Made by a program: the position numbers and the translations under genes
Assembly: GCA_050186825.1 (NCBI GenBank)
Contig: JBFWYD010000049.1
Location: 19,594 to 83,593 of the forward strand
Reading direction: 5' to 3'
DNA length: 64,000 nt
From: NORP233 sp050186825
GTDB lineage: Bacteria; Planctomycetota; J058
Part shown: in pieces, positions 16,910-25,261 of the stretch
Numbering within the stretch: the stretch's first letter is position 1
Layout of the letters: every line of letters begins with the position of its first letter
The notes under the pieces: model-generated
Seen by the model: only the letters and a program-made list of their open reading frames with translations
Database searches by the model: none
What the model was told of the DNA's origin: nothing

Positions 16910-17580
16910 GCGTCGGGCGCCGGCGGCTCGTCGAGCAGGAGCTCGTCCTGGTGCCGCTGCGGGAAGGTGACCACGCAGGGGCCGTCGCGCAGCAGCCCGT
17001 CCACGCGCGCCTGGCCCTCCCCGTCGAGCCGCCCCTCGCGGGCCTGGGTCCCGTCGCTGAACTCGACCCGGAAGGGCTCGTCCGCGAGCGGGAAGCCGAA
17101 GTCGTCCTCGACCCGCAGCTCGATCCAGTGGCAGCGCCGGAGCACGTGGCCCGCGTTGACCGCGCACTCGAAGCCGCTCCCGTCGTCGGGCCGGGCGTCT
17201 GCGACCAGGTAGCGCTCGTCCCCCTCGGGGGCGGGCTCGGGCGCGTCGGCCGGCCGTGGCCGCAGCCCGTCGATGGTCACCAGGCAGGCGCCGTCCGGGA
17301 GCTCCTCGACGCGCGCCTGCCCGGCCTCGATCCGACCCGTGATGCGCCGGCCGGTCGGCAGGTCGACGAAGAACTCGCGCGGCTCGGCGAGCGGGCGACC
17401 GTCGGGCTCCTGCACGCTCAACTCGAGCCAGCTGGTCGCCTTCTTCTTCTTCTTCTTGCCGCCGATCTTGAACACACGGGTCACGCCGACCTTGACGGTC
17501 CACTCCGCCTTGCTGATCCCGCAGGTCGGGCAAGGGACGTCGTCGAGGATGTCCTCGTTGTCGCAGTGGAGCCAGACCAC
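16906..17580 (-). CDS. Zinc-ribbon protein with beta-sandwich repeats, secretion-associated
   Basis: 224 residues. The N-terminus holds a Cys pair C-P-T-C-G followed by K-A-E-W-T-V-K-V-G-V-T-R-V-F-K-I-G and a run of six Lys. Two repeats of about 75 residues follow (W-L-E-L-S-V-x-E-P-D-G-R-P-L and I-E-L-R-V-E-D-D-F-G-F-P-L, each ending in D-G-x-C-x-V-T). This layout is shared with the gene at 57363-58601, and such Gly-Xaa-Cys-ending repeats occur in proteins linked to type VI spikes and effectors. It lies directly downstream of the Hcp genes and could be an adaptor or structural accessory. No enzyme motif is visible. Confidence 0.7.
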   Translation of the reverse strand: MVWLHCDNEDILDDVPCPTCGISKAEWTVKVGVTRVFKIGGKKKKKKATSWLELSVQEPDGRPLAEPREFFVDLPTGRRITGRIEAGQARVEELPDGACLVTIDGLRPRPADAPEPAPEGDERYLVADARPDDGSGFECAVNAGHVLRRCHWIELRVEDDFGFPLADEPFRVEFSDGTQAREGRLDGEGQARVDGLLRDGPCVVTFPQRHQDELLLDEPPAPDA

Positions 17581-17583
17581 GCG

Positions 17584-18618
17584 CTACCGCCTGGGCCCAG
17601 GCCCGCCGATGCCGCCCGCGCCGCCCGAGCCGCCCGCGCCGCCGACTCCGCCCGGGAACTTGCCCGCGCCGCCCACTCCGCCTGCGCCACCTGCGCCACC
17701 TGCGCCACCTGCGCCGCCGGGTCCACCCGGGAACCCGCCCGCGCCGCCGGGGCCGGGCTTCGACCCGGGCTCCGCGCCCGGCGCGCTCCGCGGAGGCGGA
17801 GGCGGTGGGGGCTCGGCCGGCTCGGGGGCGGCCTGCGGAGGCGCGTCCGGTGGAGGCCCGGCCTCGACGCCCAGCAGGCGCTGGCGGAGCGCCTCCCCGC
17901 CCAGTCCTCTCAGCCCGCGCTGCGCCGCGACGCGCTCCAGCCAGCGACGACGGCCCTCCAGCCCTGGGATCGGAGCCGGCATAGGGGTCGGCGTCGGGAC
18001 CGGCGGAGTCGGCGTCGGCGTCGGCGTCGGAGTCGGCGTCGGAGGCGGCGTCGGAGTCGGAGTCGGCGTCGTGTTGTCCTTGCCGCCGCCGCCGCCCTGC
18101 CCAGCGAGCTTGGAGGTCCAGTCGGTGGTGTTGGTGACCTGGCTCCAGGTCGCGGTCGCGGTCGCCACGACGAGCTGCATGGCCTCGTAGGCGAGCACGA
18201 CCGTCTCCGTGGGCGCGTCACCCCCGCCTGCGCAGTCCCAGTCGACGTCCTGCACGTGCACGCCGCCGAGCTTGTAGGTGATCGCCGCGGTGCTCCCCCC
18301 CTGCTGCACGGCTCCAGCGCGGTGCAGCTCCAGCCACACCTCGTCGTAGCGCGCGCCCTTGCAGCAGGTGTCGGTCAGGGTGGGTGACCCCCCGTCCACC
18401 TGCTTGATGATGCTCAGCTCCTTGAACCGAGCCTTGCCGCCCCCCGCGCCGGCGCTCTTGCCCTGGAGGCTCGACTCCTGGACCAGGCCCAGGTCGAAAG
18501 CCGTGATCTGCACCGCCGGCCCCAGGGGGTGGGTGCGCAGCTCGGCCGAGGTGACCTCGCTGGAGAAGGCGCTCCCCTGAGACTGGGCGCCGAAGACCGC
18601 GTAGAGCTCGAAGCTCAC
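17584..18618 (-). CDS. Hcp-family tube protein with long disordered C-terminal tail
   Basis: 344 residues. Residues 1-175 match the Hcp family: A-F-D-L-G-L-V-Q-E-S, S-A-G-A-G-G-G-K-A-R-F-K-E-L-S, then D-V-D-W-D and E-T-V-V-L-A-Y-E. Hcp hexamers form the inner tube of type VI systems and can carry cargo. From about 180 the protein changes to P-T repeats, a short mixed segment, and a Gly/Ala/Pro-rich collagen-like stretch to the end. Such an extension is not part of normal Hcp (about 160-175 residues). It may be cargo, a linker or a surface fibre. The next gene starts 4 bp downstream on the same strand. Confidence 0.85.
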   Translation of the reverse strand: MSFELYAVFGAQSQGSAFSSEVTSAELRTHPLGPAVQITAFDLGLVQESSLQGKSAGAGGGKARFKELSIIKQVDGGSPTLTDTCCKGARYDEVWLELHRAGAVQQGGSTAAITYKLGGVHVQDVDWDCAGGGDAPTETVVLAYEAMQLVVATATATWSQVTNTTDWTSKLAGQGGGGGKDNTTPTPTPTPPPTPTPTPTPTPTPPVPTPTPMPAPIPGLEGRRRWLERVAAQRGLRGLGGEALRQRLLGVEAGPPPDAPPQAAPEPAEPPPPPPPRSAPGAEPGSKPGPGGAGGFPGGPGGAGGAGGAGGAGGVGGAGKFPGGVGGAGGSGGAGGIGGPGPRR

Positions 18619-18658
18619 GTGGACCCCTTCCCGGGCGCGGCCAGACGTGCCGAGGAGC

Positions 18659-19180
18659 TCACTCGGTCTCGAAGGTCGGCTTGTTCAAGACCTGGGACCA
18701 GGCGACGCTCGTGCCTGGCAGGGTCTTGCCGGTCGAGTCCTGCTTGCTGTAGGTCACACGCAGGGCCCCGTAGGCCAAGGTCACGGTCTCTCGCGGGACG
18801 TCGCCGCTGCTGGCGTCCCAGTCGACGCCCTTCACGAACACCATCTTGAACTCGTAGCGGCAGTAGGCTTCGAGGGCCTTGGCGCCGCCCGCGCGCCGCA
18901 GCGCCACCTCGACCAGCGGGAAGTGGCCGCCCGTGGCGCACACGTGAAACAGGCTGGGCGAGAGGCTGTCGAGCGCCTTGGTGAAGCTGAGCTCCTTGAA
19001 GTTCGCCTTCCCGGCCCCCGCGCCGCCGGCCTTGCTGCCGATGGTGGCGACGTTCTCGACGCCCATGTCGAAGCTGCTGAGCTCCGTCCAGCCCTTGTAG
19101 ACAGCGTCCTGGCTCTCTCCTTCGCAGGGCGGACCGCCGGTGGTCGGGGGCACGAGCTTCATGAAGACGTCAATGGCCAT
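18659..19180 (-). CDS. hcp: Hcp-family type VI tube protein
   Basis: 173 residues from the ATG at 19180, one base overlapped with the upstream stop (TGATG). The core is typical Hcp: A-I-D-V-F-M-K-L at the start, W-T-E-L-S-S-F-D-M-G-V, G-G-A-G-A-G-K-A-N-F-K-E-L-S-F-T-K, S-P-S-L-F-H-V-C-A-T-G, and E-T-V-T-L-A-Y-G-A-L-R-V-T-Y. It is of normal length for the family, and should form hexameric rings in the tube or act as an exported chaperone for small cargo. It is sandwiched between the triple PurD-N-like gene and the tailed Hcp in one operon. No sheath or VgrG gene is in the window, so its parent system is elsewhere. Confidence 0.92.
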   Translation of the reverse strand: MAIDVFMKLVPPTTGGPPCEGESQDAVYKGWTELSSFDMGVENVATIGSKAGGAGAGKANFKELSFTKALDSLSPSLFHVCATGGHFPLVEVALRRAGGAKALEAYCRYEFKMVFVKGVDWDASSGDVPRETVTLAYGALRVTYSKQDSTGKTLPGTSVAWSQVLNKPTFETE

Positions 19181-20577
19181 CAGGTGTTCTCCGTGGGGAC
19201 GAGTCGGAAGCGGTAGGCCCGGTCGCGCTCGCAGGTGAAGCGCGCGGGCGTCCAGAGGGGAAAGGCCTCTGCGGGCGCGGGGGACACGATCAGCTCGCCG
19301 CGCGCCTCGAGGCGGGCGGCGCGCACGCGCCGCCACAGGTCGCGCAGGAAGGGCTCGGGCTCGTCGCCGCGCGGCAGCTGGTAGTTGGCGCGGCGGCGGA
19401 GCCGGTCGCCGAGCCCGCGGCTGCCGGGCCCCGCCACGACCACCTCGATCCGCCGCTGGCGGATGAAACGGACCAGGGCGGCGATGTCGTCCGGCGCCGC
19501 GGCGGCGCGCATGGCCAGCGGCCCGCCCGTGCCCGCCTTGCCGGGCGTCAGGTAGACGCGCGCGACCGCAGGGTCCTCGCTGAGGAGCGCCGCCCAGGCC
19601 CGCTCGTCGGCTGGGAGGAAGCCCGTCACCAGGACCTCGATCAGGCCCGGCTCGCGCGGCGGGCGGCGCGGCGGCCGCTCCGGCTCGGGCTCCGGCTCGG
19701 CGGGCGCGAGGGGGTGCGCCAGCGCGCGCGGCGGCCGCGCGATCAGGAGCCAGCGTCCGGCCCGGTCGCGCCGGTAGTCCTCCAGGTCCTCGCTCAGCCC
19801 GTCGCGCGGCCAGGCGCCCGGGAGCTCGTAGTTCGCGCGCCGGCGGAGGAGGTCACCGAGGCCCGGGCTGCCCGGCCCCTCCAGGATCAGGTCGACGCGG
19901 CGCCGGCGGACCTCGCGCACCACCGCCCCGAGGTCGCCCGGGTCCACGTTCACGCGCGTCGCGAGCGGCCCGCCCGTCCCCGCCTTGCCGGGCGTGAGGA
20001 AGATCGCGCCGACCGCCTGGTGCTCGGAGAGGTAGAGGGCCAGCTCGCGCTCCTGGGCCGGCGAGAACCCGGCCAGCAGGACCCGCTCGCTCCCGCGCTC
20101 GCGCGGGCGGCGCCGCGGGAGACCGGTGGGCTGAGCGTCCTCGGCGTCCTCCGCCCCCGCGAAGGGGAGCGCGTCCGGCGTGCGGACCATCAAGGTCCAG
20201 CGCCCCGGCTGCCGGCGCAGGAAGTCGCGCAGCAGCTCGAGCTCGGCCGGCGCGCCGCGGCCGGCGGGCGCGGGCGCGCACACGCCGACCTGCCGGAGGG
20301 AGGCCCCCAGGGTGGGCCGCTCGGGCCCGATCACCACCAGGCCGATCCGCTCCCGGCGGACGAGCGCCTGCACCTGCCGCGGCCCGCTCAGGTCGCGCGG
20401 GGCGCGGCCCTGCGACCGCGCCCCGGCCGCGAAGAGCGCCGCGTAGGGCGCGCCCGCGCGGCGGCGCCCCGCGAGGAACTGGAGCACCCGCGCGTCCGCC
20501 CGCCCGCCGCCGACGACGAGCACGCGCTCGAGACCGACGACGGCCTGGTTCCCCGGCGGGTTGGGCTCGAAGGGCAT
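19180..20577 (-). CDS. Protein with three tandem PurD-N-like (GARS_N) domains
   Basis: 465 residues. Three related blocks are visible at about 16-105, 163-255 and 312-402. Each runs from a nucleotide-fold strand (V-L-V-V-G-G-G, V-L-L-A-G-F, V-L-V-T-G-F) to a V-I-G-P-E or E/A-G-P-G-S motif; blocks 2 and 3 share T-P-G-K-A-G-T-G-G-P-L-A. This is the pattern of the N-terminal domain of phosphoribosylamine-glycine ligase (A-P-G-N-A-G-T, then V-G-P-E-x-P-L). The ATP-grasp and C-terminal domains of PurD are absent, so purine synthesis is not expected. Translation is coupled to Hcp through TGATG. A role as cargo, adaptor or ligand binder is speculative. Confidence 0.7.
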   Translation of the reverse strand: MPFEPNPPGNQAVVGLERVLVVGGGRADARVLQFLAGRRRAGAPYAALFAAGARSQGRAPRDLSGPRQVQALVRRERIGLVVIGPERPTLGASLRQVGVCAPAPAGRGAPAELELLRDFLRRQPGRWTLMVRTPDALPFAGAEDAEDAQPTGLPRRRPRERGSERVLLAGFSPAQERELALYLSEHQAVGAIFLTPGKAGTGGPLATRVNVDPGDLGAVVREVRRRRVDLILEGPGSPGLGDLLRRRANYELPGAWPRDGLSEDLEDYRRDRAGRWLLIARPPRALAHPLAPAEPEPEPERPPRRPPREPGLIEVLVTGFLPADERAWAALLSEDPAVARVYLTPGKAGTGGPLAMRAAAAPDDIAALVRFIRQRRIEVVVAGPGSRGLGDRLRRRANYQLPRGDEPEPFLRDLWRRVRAARLEARGELIVSPAPAEAFPLWTPARFTCERDRAYRFRLVPTENT

Positions 20578-20644
20578 GGGCGCAGACTGTACCTCAGCCG
20601 CGGGTCAGTGATGCGCGCGCGTGGATCGCGCGGACCCGTGGGTG

Positions 20645-21817
20645 CTACTCGTCCATGCCCAGCACCAGGCGCAGCAGGCGTTCGTCCCGATACGGCCGCT
20701 CGCTCGTGCCCATCCGCACGATCACCAGGTTCTTGCTCGGGATCACGTAGCAGCGGTTGCCGTCGTGGCCGGCCGCGGCGAACAGGTCCTCGGGGCCGCC
20801 TGGGAGCAGCGGGGCCCCGCGGCTGGCGGGCTCGCGCAGCTGCGGGATCAGGTCGCGACGGAGCTCGTCGGGCACGGGCCGGTTGAGCCAGAAGGTCAGC
20901 CCGTAGGCGGGCATGGCCGCGCTGCCCTGGAGGCACTCCTGGAGCCGCTCCCAGGCCACGACCTGCTCGCCCCTCCACTTGCCCCGCTGGAGCAGGAACA
21001 CGCCGAGCTTGGCCCACTCGTAGGCGGTGGTCCAGGCGCCGTAGGGGAGCATGGGGTTGCCCTGCGGGTCGCGGATCCAGCCGGCGAAGCGCATCCCCAG
21101 CCGGCCGGTGACCCGCCGCTCCAGCCAGGCCACCGGGTCCTCGCCGAGCTTCCGCTGGAGGAAGCGGCCGAGGACCATCTGGTGCGACCCGCCGTAGCGG
21201 TAGCGCGTCCCCGGGTCGCGCTCGACCGCCAACCCGAGCGTGTAGGCGTACTTGTCGGCGACGCGCTGGTCCTGGTGCAGGCCGTCCCAGGTCGTGCGCC
21301 AGAAGGCGTCCTCCCAGCCGCTGGTGAAGTCGAGCAGGTGGCGCACGGTCACCTGCTCCTTGCGCGCGTCGCCGCGCAGCTCCGGCAGCGTGTCTACGAC
21401 GCGCTCGTCGAGGCTCAAGAGCCCGTCCTCGACCGCGGCGGCCACGAGCACCCCCGAGAAGCTCTTGGTCCCGCTGAACAGGTGGTGTGGGACCTCGGCT
21501 GTGTTGCCGTTCTGGTAGCGCTCGAAGAGCAGCTTGTCGCCCTCCAGCACCAGCAGCGCCAGCCCGTCGGTCTCGGCCGAGTAGGCCGCCGCGGCGGAGA
21601 AGCGGGCGTCCTGCGCGCCGCTCGGCTCGACGCGCCGGAAGGCCCCGTCGGGCGGCAGCGGGTCGCGGAACTCGGCGCGCGCGCGGCAGCCGATGCAGGG
21701 AACACCCAGGACGAGGAGCGCGCCCGCCAGCGCGAGCGCGGCGCGCCGCCAGCGCGGGCGCAGGCGCGGCGGGGCCGGGTCGGCCGCGGGGGCCTGGGTG
21801 GGGTCGCCGGGGGCCAC
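20645..21817 (-). CDS. Serine hydrolase of the beta-lactamase/class C PBP family
   Basis: 390 residues from a GTG start. An N-terminal hydrophobic helix (about 25-42) with a following Cys anchors or exports the protein. The catalytic S-x-x-K is S-G-T-K with Ser115 and Lys118; the Tyr motif is Y-G-G after a Y-R-Y, and the H-D-G-N near residue 350 matches the H-x-G triad. Family members are D,D-peptidases, esterases or amidases acting on cell-wall or small ester substrates; the substrate here cannot be read. It follows the histidine kinase by 18 bp on the same strand and is probably cotranscribed with it. Confidence 0.9.
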   Translation of the reverse strand: MAPGDPTQAPAADPAPPRLRPRWRRAALALAGALLVLGVPCIGCRARAEFRDPLPPDGAFRRVEPSGAQDARFSAAAAYSAETDGLALLVLEGDKLLFERYQNGNTAEVPHHLFSGTKSFSGVLVAAAVEDGLLSLDERVVDTLPELRGDARKEQVTVRHLLDFTSGWEDAFWRTTWDGLHQDQRVADKYAYTLGLAVERDPGTRYRYGGSHQMVLGRFLQRKLGEDPVAWLERRVTGRLGMRFAGWIRDPQGNPMLPYGAWTTAYEWAKLGVFLLQRGKWRGEQVVAWERLQECLQGSAAMPAYGLTFWLNRPVPDELRRDLIPQLREPASRGAPLLPGGPEDLFAAAGHDGNRCYVIPSKNLVIVRMGTSERPYRDERLLRLVLGMDE

Positions 21818-21835
21818 GGGCGCCGCGTCCGGGCC

Positions 21836-23692
21836 TCAGCCGAGGAGGGGCAGGGAGAAGGTGAAGCGCGAGCCGACGCCGACCACCGACTCGACCCAGA
21901 TCTCGCCGCCGTGCTGCTCGACAAGGGCCTTGGCGATGCTCAGCCCCAGCCCGGCCCCGTGCTCGCCCGCGGTCGCCAACGTCTTGGTCTGCTCGTAGCT
22001 CGCGAACACCTTGTCCAGGTCGTCGGCGGCGATCCCCTGGCCGGTGTCCTCGACCGAGACCTGGACGAAGCCGTCGTGGCGCCGCAGCGCGAGCACGATC
22101 GTCCCGCCTTGGCTGGAGTACTTGATCGCGTTGCTGATCAGGTTGTTGAGCACCTGCTGGATGCGGCGCGGGTCGGCCTGGACCACCAGCCGGCCGTCGG
22201 GGACGCGGGCCTGGAAGGAGATCTCCTTGGCCGCGGCCCACATCTCGTAGCGGCGGCGCCCCTCCTGGACCGCCGCGACCAGGTCGAGGGGGCGAGGCTC
22301 GATGCGGATCTTGCCGGCCTCGAGCCGCGACACGTCGAGCAGGTCGTTCAAGAGCTCGCTCATCTCCTGGGCGGTGGTCTTGATCACCTCCAGGTCCTCG
22401 AGGGTGTGCTCGGCCTCCATCCCGGCGCGGATCCCGGCGATCGCCACCTCGGCGAAGCCCAGCATCCCCGCCAGCGGCGTGCGCAGGTCGTGGGCGACCA
22501 TCCCCAGGAGCTGGTCCTTCTGGCGGCTGAGGCGCGCGATCTGCTCGGCCTGGGTCTGCACCTCGTGCGTGCGCTCGGCGACCTTGTGCTCCAGCTCCTG
22601 GTTCCAGCGCAGGATCTCGTCGCGCGCGCCCTCGAGCTCGCGGTTGGCCCGGCGGATCGCGTCGAACAGGCGGGCGTTGGCGATCGTGGTCGCGGCCTGC
22701 TGGGCCACGATCACGGCCAGCTGCAGGTCCTCGGTCCCGAAGGGGCGGCGCGAGGAGCGCTTGTCGAGGTGCAGCACGCCGATCACGTCGTCTTGCGCCC
22801 GCAGCGGCACCGCCAGGGCGGAGCGGATGTTGTGGGTGTAGATCGACTGGTGCGCCTCGAAGCGCTCGTCCTGCTGGGCGTCCTGGGTCAGGATCGCCTC
22901 GCCGGTCTGGAGCACCTGGCGGAGGATCGTGCGCGAGACGCCGCGCGCCTCGGCCGGCCCGCGCCGGTTGCGCACCACGGCCGGCTCGAGCCGCCCCTGC
23001 TCGTCGCAGAGGAAGAAGGCCCCGCGGTCGGCCTCGCTGACCTCGAGCACGAGCTGCAGCGCCTGGTCGAGGAGGCTGGGGATCTGGTGCCCGAGCTCGC
23101 GCGTGAGCGCGGTCATGCGGTAGAGGACCTGCAGCCGGCGCTGGAGCGCCGCGACCGGGGCCGTGACCTCCTCGCTGTCGAAGAGGTCGCGCTCGATGTC
23201 GCGGACCTTGAACTTGACCGTCTTGGGGCCGAGGTCGCCGCCGATCAGGTCGTCGAGGCTCGCGCGCTCGGTGGGGCCGAGCGCGGGGGCGCCTGTCGGG
23301 CCGGGCACGGCCGTGGCGCCGGTGTCCGAGCCGTGGTCGGTGCCCGTCGGGCCGATCGGGTCGGGGCCCGGCCAGTCCAGGGCGCGCGGGTCCTTGTCGG
23401 TGTAGAGCACGCGCGTGTTGCCGAAGCGCAGCTCGTCGCCGGGCTCGAGCTGGTGGATCCCCTCCACGAGCTGGTTGTTGACGTAGGTCCCGTTGGTGCT
23501 GCCGAGGTCGCGCAGCCGGTAGCCGCCCTCGACCGGCTCCAGCAGCGCGTGGGCGCTCGAGATCTTGCGGTCGGGGATGCAGATGTCCTGGTCGGTGGCC
23601 CGCCCCACGCTCAGGCGCCGGTCCCGGAGGGGGATCACGCGGTTCCCCAGCTCGGCCGTGTTGACGATCAGCTTCAGCTCGCGCCGCGCCAC
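21836..23692 (-). CDS. Sensor histidine kinase with FHA and GAF domains
   Basis: 618 residues from a GTG start. Residues 1-100 are a canonical FHA domain (S-V-G-R-A-T-D-Q-D-I, I-S-S-A-H-A, L-G-S-T-N-G-T-Y-V-N-N). A GAF-like sensory domain spans about 160-330, then a coiled coil. The HisKA box V-A-H-D-L-R-T-P-L has the phospho-acceptor His near 401. The ATPase domain shows N-N-L-I-S-N-A-I-K-Y, D-T-G-Q-G-I and G-A-G-L-G-L-S-I-A-K. No membrane helix is present, so it is soluble. FHA on a histidine kinase links phosphothreonine signalling to two-component signalling. No response regulator lies nearby. Confidence 0.94.
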   Translation of the reverse strand: MARRELKLIVNTAELGNRVIPLRDRRLSVGRATDQDICIPDRKISSAHALLEPVEGGYRLRDLGSTNGTYVNNQLVEGIHQLEPGDELRFGNTRVLYTDKDPRALDWPGPDPIGPTGTDHGSDTGATAVPGPTGAPALGPTERASLDDLIGGDLGPKTVKFKVRDIERDLFDSEEVTAPVAALQRRLQVLYRMTALTRELGHQIPSLLDQALQLVLEVSEADRGAFFLCDEQGRLEPAVVRNRRGPAEARGVSRTILRQVLQTGEAILTQDAQQDERFEAHQSIYTHNIRSALAVPLRAQDDVIGVLHLDKRSSRRPFGTEDLQLAVIVAQQAATTIANARLFDAIRRANRELEGARDEILRWNQELEHKVAERTHEVQTQAEQIARLSRQKDQLLGMVAHDLRTPLAGMLGFAEVAIAGIRAGMEAEHTLEDLEVIKTTAQEMSELLNDLLDVSRLEAGKIRIEPRPLDLVAAVQEGRRRYEMWAAAKEISFQARVPDGRLVVQADPRRIQQVLNNLISNAIKYSSQGGTIVLALRRHDGFVQVSVEDTGQGIAADDLDKVFASYEQTKTLATAGEHGAGLGLSIAKALVEQHGGEIWVESVVGVGSRFTFSLPLLG

Positions 23693-23702
23693 GCCGGGGG
23701 CT

Positions 23703-24998
23703 TCACTCCTCGATGGTGCGCGTCACCCGCGACGAGCGCGTGGAGCCGATGAACTCCTGCCAGATGCGGATCTCCTCGTGCTGCGGGAGCCCGCCCAGGA
23801 GGCGCATCTTGAGCTGGCGGATCTCCTCCAGGTAGCCCTTGATCAGGGCCAGGTTCTGGGTGGAGCGCACCCGGACCAGGTCCGCGTCCTGGCCGTTCAT
23901 CTTCTCGACCTTGTCCCGCGCGCCCTGGAACTTCTTGAGCGTGTCGCGGAGCGTGCTCTGCTCGGTGTCGAGCACCTTCTCGTAGGTGATCCCGTTGATC
24001 GTCTTGGTGATCGTGGTCTTGCCGTTGGCGGGCGGGAAGTAGAGGCGCAGCTTCTCGTGCACCTCGCCGGCCGCCTTTGCCAGGCGCGCGCCCAGGTTGA
24101 ACACCCGGATCGCCTCCTCGAGCGGCTTGCTGCGCGGGCCCGAGCGCGGGGCCGCGGCGGCCGTGGCCGCCGCCGGCGCGCGGCGCCGCGCGCGCTGGCT
24201 CCCGGTCCGCCGGCCCCACGGCGGCGGCTGCTCGCCCATCCCGCGATGCCAGGGGCCGCGCGGCCGCGCCGGCGCGGCCTGGGCCTCGTCGGCGAAGTCG
24301 TCCGCGCCCGGGCGAGGGTAGAAGTCCGAGGTGCCGCGGCGCGGGCCCTCGGGGCGCGCGTAGTCGCCCGAGCTCTGGCGCGCGTGCTCGGCCGAGGAGG
24401 CCGGGCGCCGCGGCGGGGCCTTGAGCACGATCTCACCCCCCCGCTGGGGGGGCGCCGGCGGCGCGTCCTCCGCGAACTCCGGCTCGGAGTCGTCGAGCTC
24501 GGGCTCCGGCGCCCGCGCGGGCGCGGCGACGGCGGCGGGCGCCGGGGCCGGCTCCTCGGTCTCGAGGGTGGCGCCGTGCTGCTTGGCCAGGTCCTCGATC
24601 GCGCTCTTGGCCTGGGCCTCGGCCAGGCCCGAGTCCACACCGCGCGCGACCATGGTGTCGTAGAGGCCCTTGTTGATGTGCCCCATCACCATCAGCGCGC
24701 CCACGAAGTCCTTGAAGGAGCTGAGGGCGTCGGCGATCAGGGACTCGTCGTAGGCCTTGCGCAGGTCATCGGTGCTGAGCACGCGCTTCGCCTTGCGCAG
24801 CTCCTCCTTGAGGTACTCGATGAACCCCTTGTCCTTGGAGGTGCGGATCTCCTGGAGCTTGCGGATCTGGGTCTTGTAGGCGTTGTCGATGACCGCCTGG
24901 TCGCGCTCCTCCTTGGCGACGTCGAAGAGCTCGTAGTAGGTCGGGATCTCCTCCGCCGGCTCGATCCCGAGGAACTTCTGGTAGCGATCGTCCGGCAC
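23703..24998 (-). CDS. J-domain-like protein lacking the HPD motif
   Basis: 431 residues. Residues 1-75 look like a J-domain fold of the type seen in planctomycetes: K-F-L-G-I-E-P-A-E-E-I-P-T-Y-Y-E-L-F-D-V, then L-K-E-E-L-R-K-A-K-R-V-L and R-K-A-Y-D. The His-Pro-Asp loop that activates Hsp70 is missing. A long Pro/Ala/Arg-rich linker (about 150-285) leads to a helical C-terminal domain (about 290-431) with K-T-T-I-T-K-T-I-N-G-I-T-Y, family unknown. It lies downstream of dnaK and grpE-like genes after a strong hairpin and upstream of the histidine kinase by 10 bp. It may bind the Hsp70 without stimulating it. Confidence 0.75.
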   Translation of the reverse strand: MPDDRYQKFLGIEPAEEIPTYYELFDVAKEERDQAVIDNAYKTQIRKLQEIRTSKDKGFIEYLKEELRKAKRVLSTDDLRKAYDESLIADALSSFKDFVGALMVMGHINKGLYDTMVARGVDSGLAEAQAKSAIEDLAKQHGATLETEEPAPAPAAVAAPARAPEPELDDSEPEFAEDAPPAPPQRGGEIVLKAPPRRPASSAEHARQSSGDYARPEGPRRGTSDFYPRPGADDFADEAQAAPARPRGPWHRGMGEQPPPWGRRTGSQRARRRAPAAATAAAAPRSGPRSKPLEEAIRVFNLGARLAKAAGEVHEKLRLYFPPANGKTTITKTINGITYEKVLDTEQSTLRDTLKKFQGARDKVEKMNGQDADLVRVRSTQNLALIKGYLEEIRQLKMRLLGGLPQHEEIRIWQEFIGSTRSSRVTRTIEE

Positions 24999-25261
24999 AC
25001 GCCCTCCCGCGAACGGGGCCCAGCCTAATCGCTCCGGGCTGCGCGCGCATGGCGCGGCGAGCAGGGACCTGGGAGGGGGCCGTGCGGAGGCGAAGGTCGC
25101 CCCGACCGCCTGTGAACCGGCGCTGACGAGGCTCGCGAGGGCAGCCGCGGCGTCGACCTGCCGCTCGCGCGGGTCGGGCCGCGTTCGCGCCCGACGATCG
25201 ATCCGGAAGACGACCGGCCGCCGGCACGCCGGCGGCCGGGTCCTGCTGACGCTCGCTCTAC
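24999..25261. other. Intergenic region between dnaK-like and J-like genes
   Basis: 263 bp with no supported ORF. It holds the hairpin at 25212-25242 after dnaK and presumably the promoter for the downstream minus-strand genes; no convincing -35/-10 pair was found. Confidence 0.6.
25212..25242 (-). terminator. Strong hairpin after the dnaK-like gene
   Basis: A perfect 12-bp inverted repeat (25214-25225 with 25228-25239) with a two-base centre, extended by A-T and G-C pairs after a bulge. It lies about 20 bases after the dnaK stop on the minus strand. The following T-tract is poor, so it may be a partial terminator or an mRNA stabiliser. Confidence 0.6.

Noticed and set aside
17910..18221. Arg-rich 103-codon frame in the tailed Hcp gene
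   Set aside because: A shadow of the P-T repeat region; no ribosome site or family.
19180..20577. Functional PurD (phosphoribosylamine-glycine ligase)
   Set aside because: Only N-terminal-like domains are present; ATP-grasp and C-terminal domains are missing.
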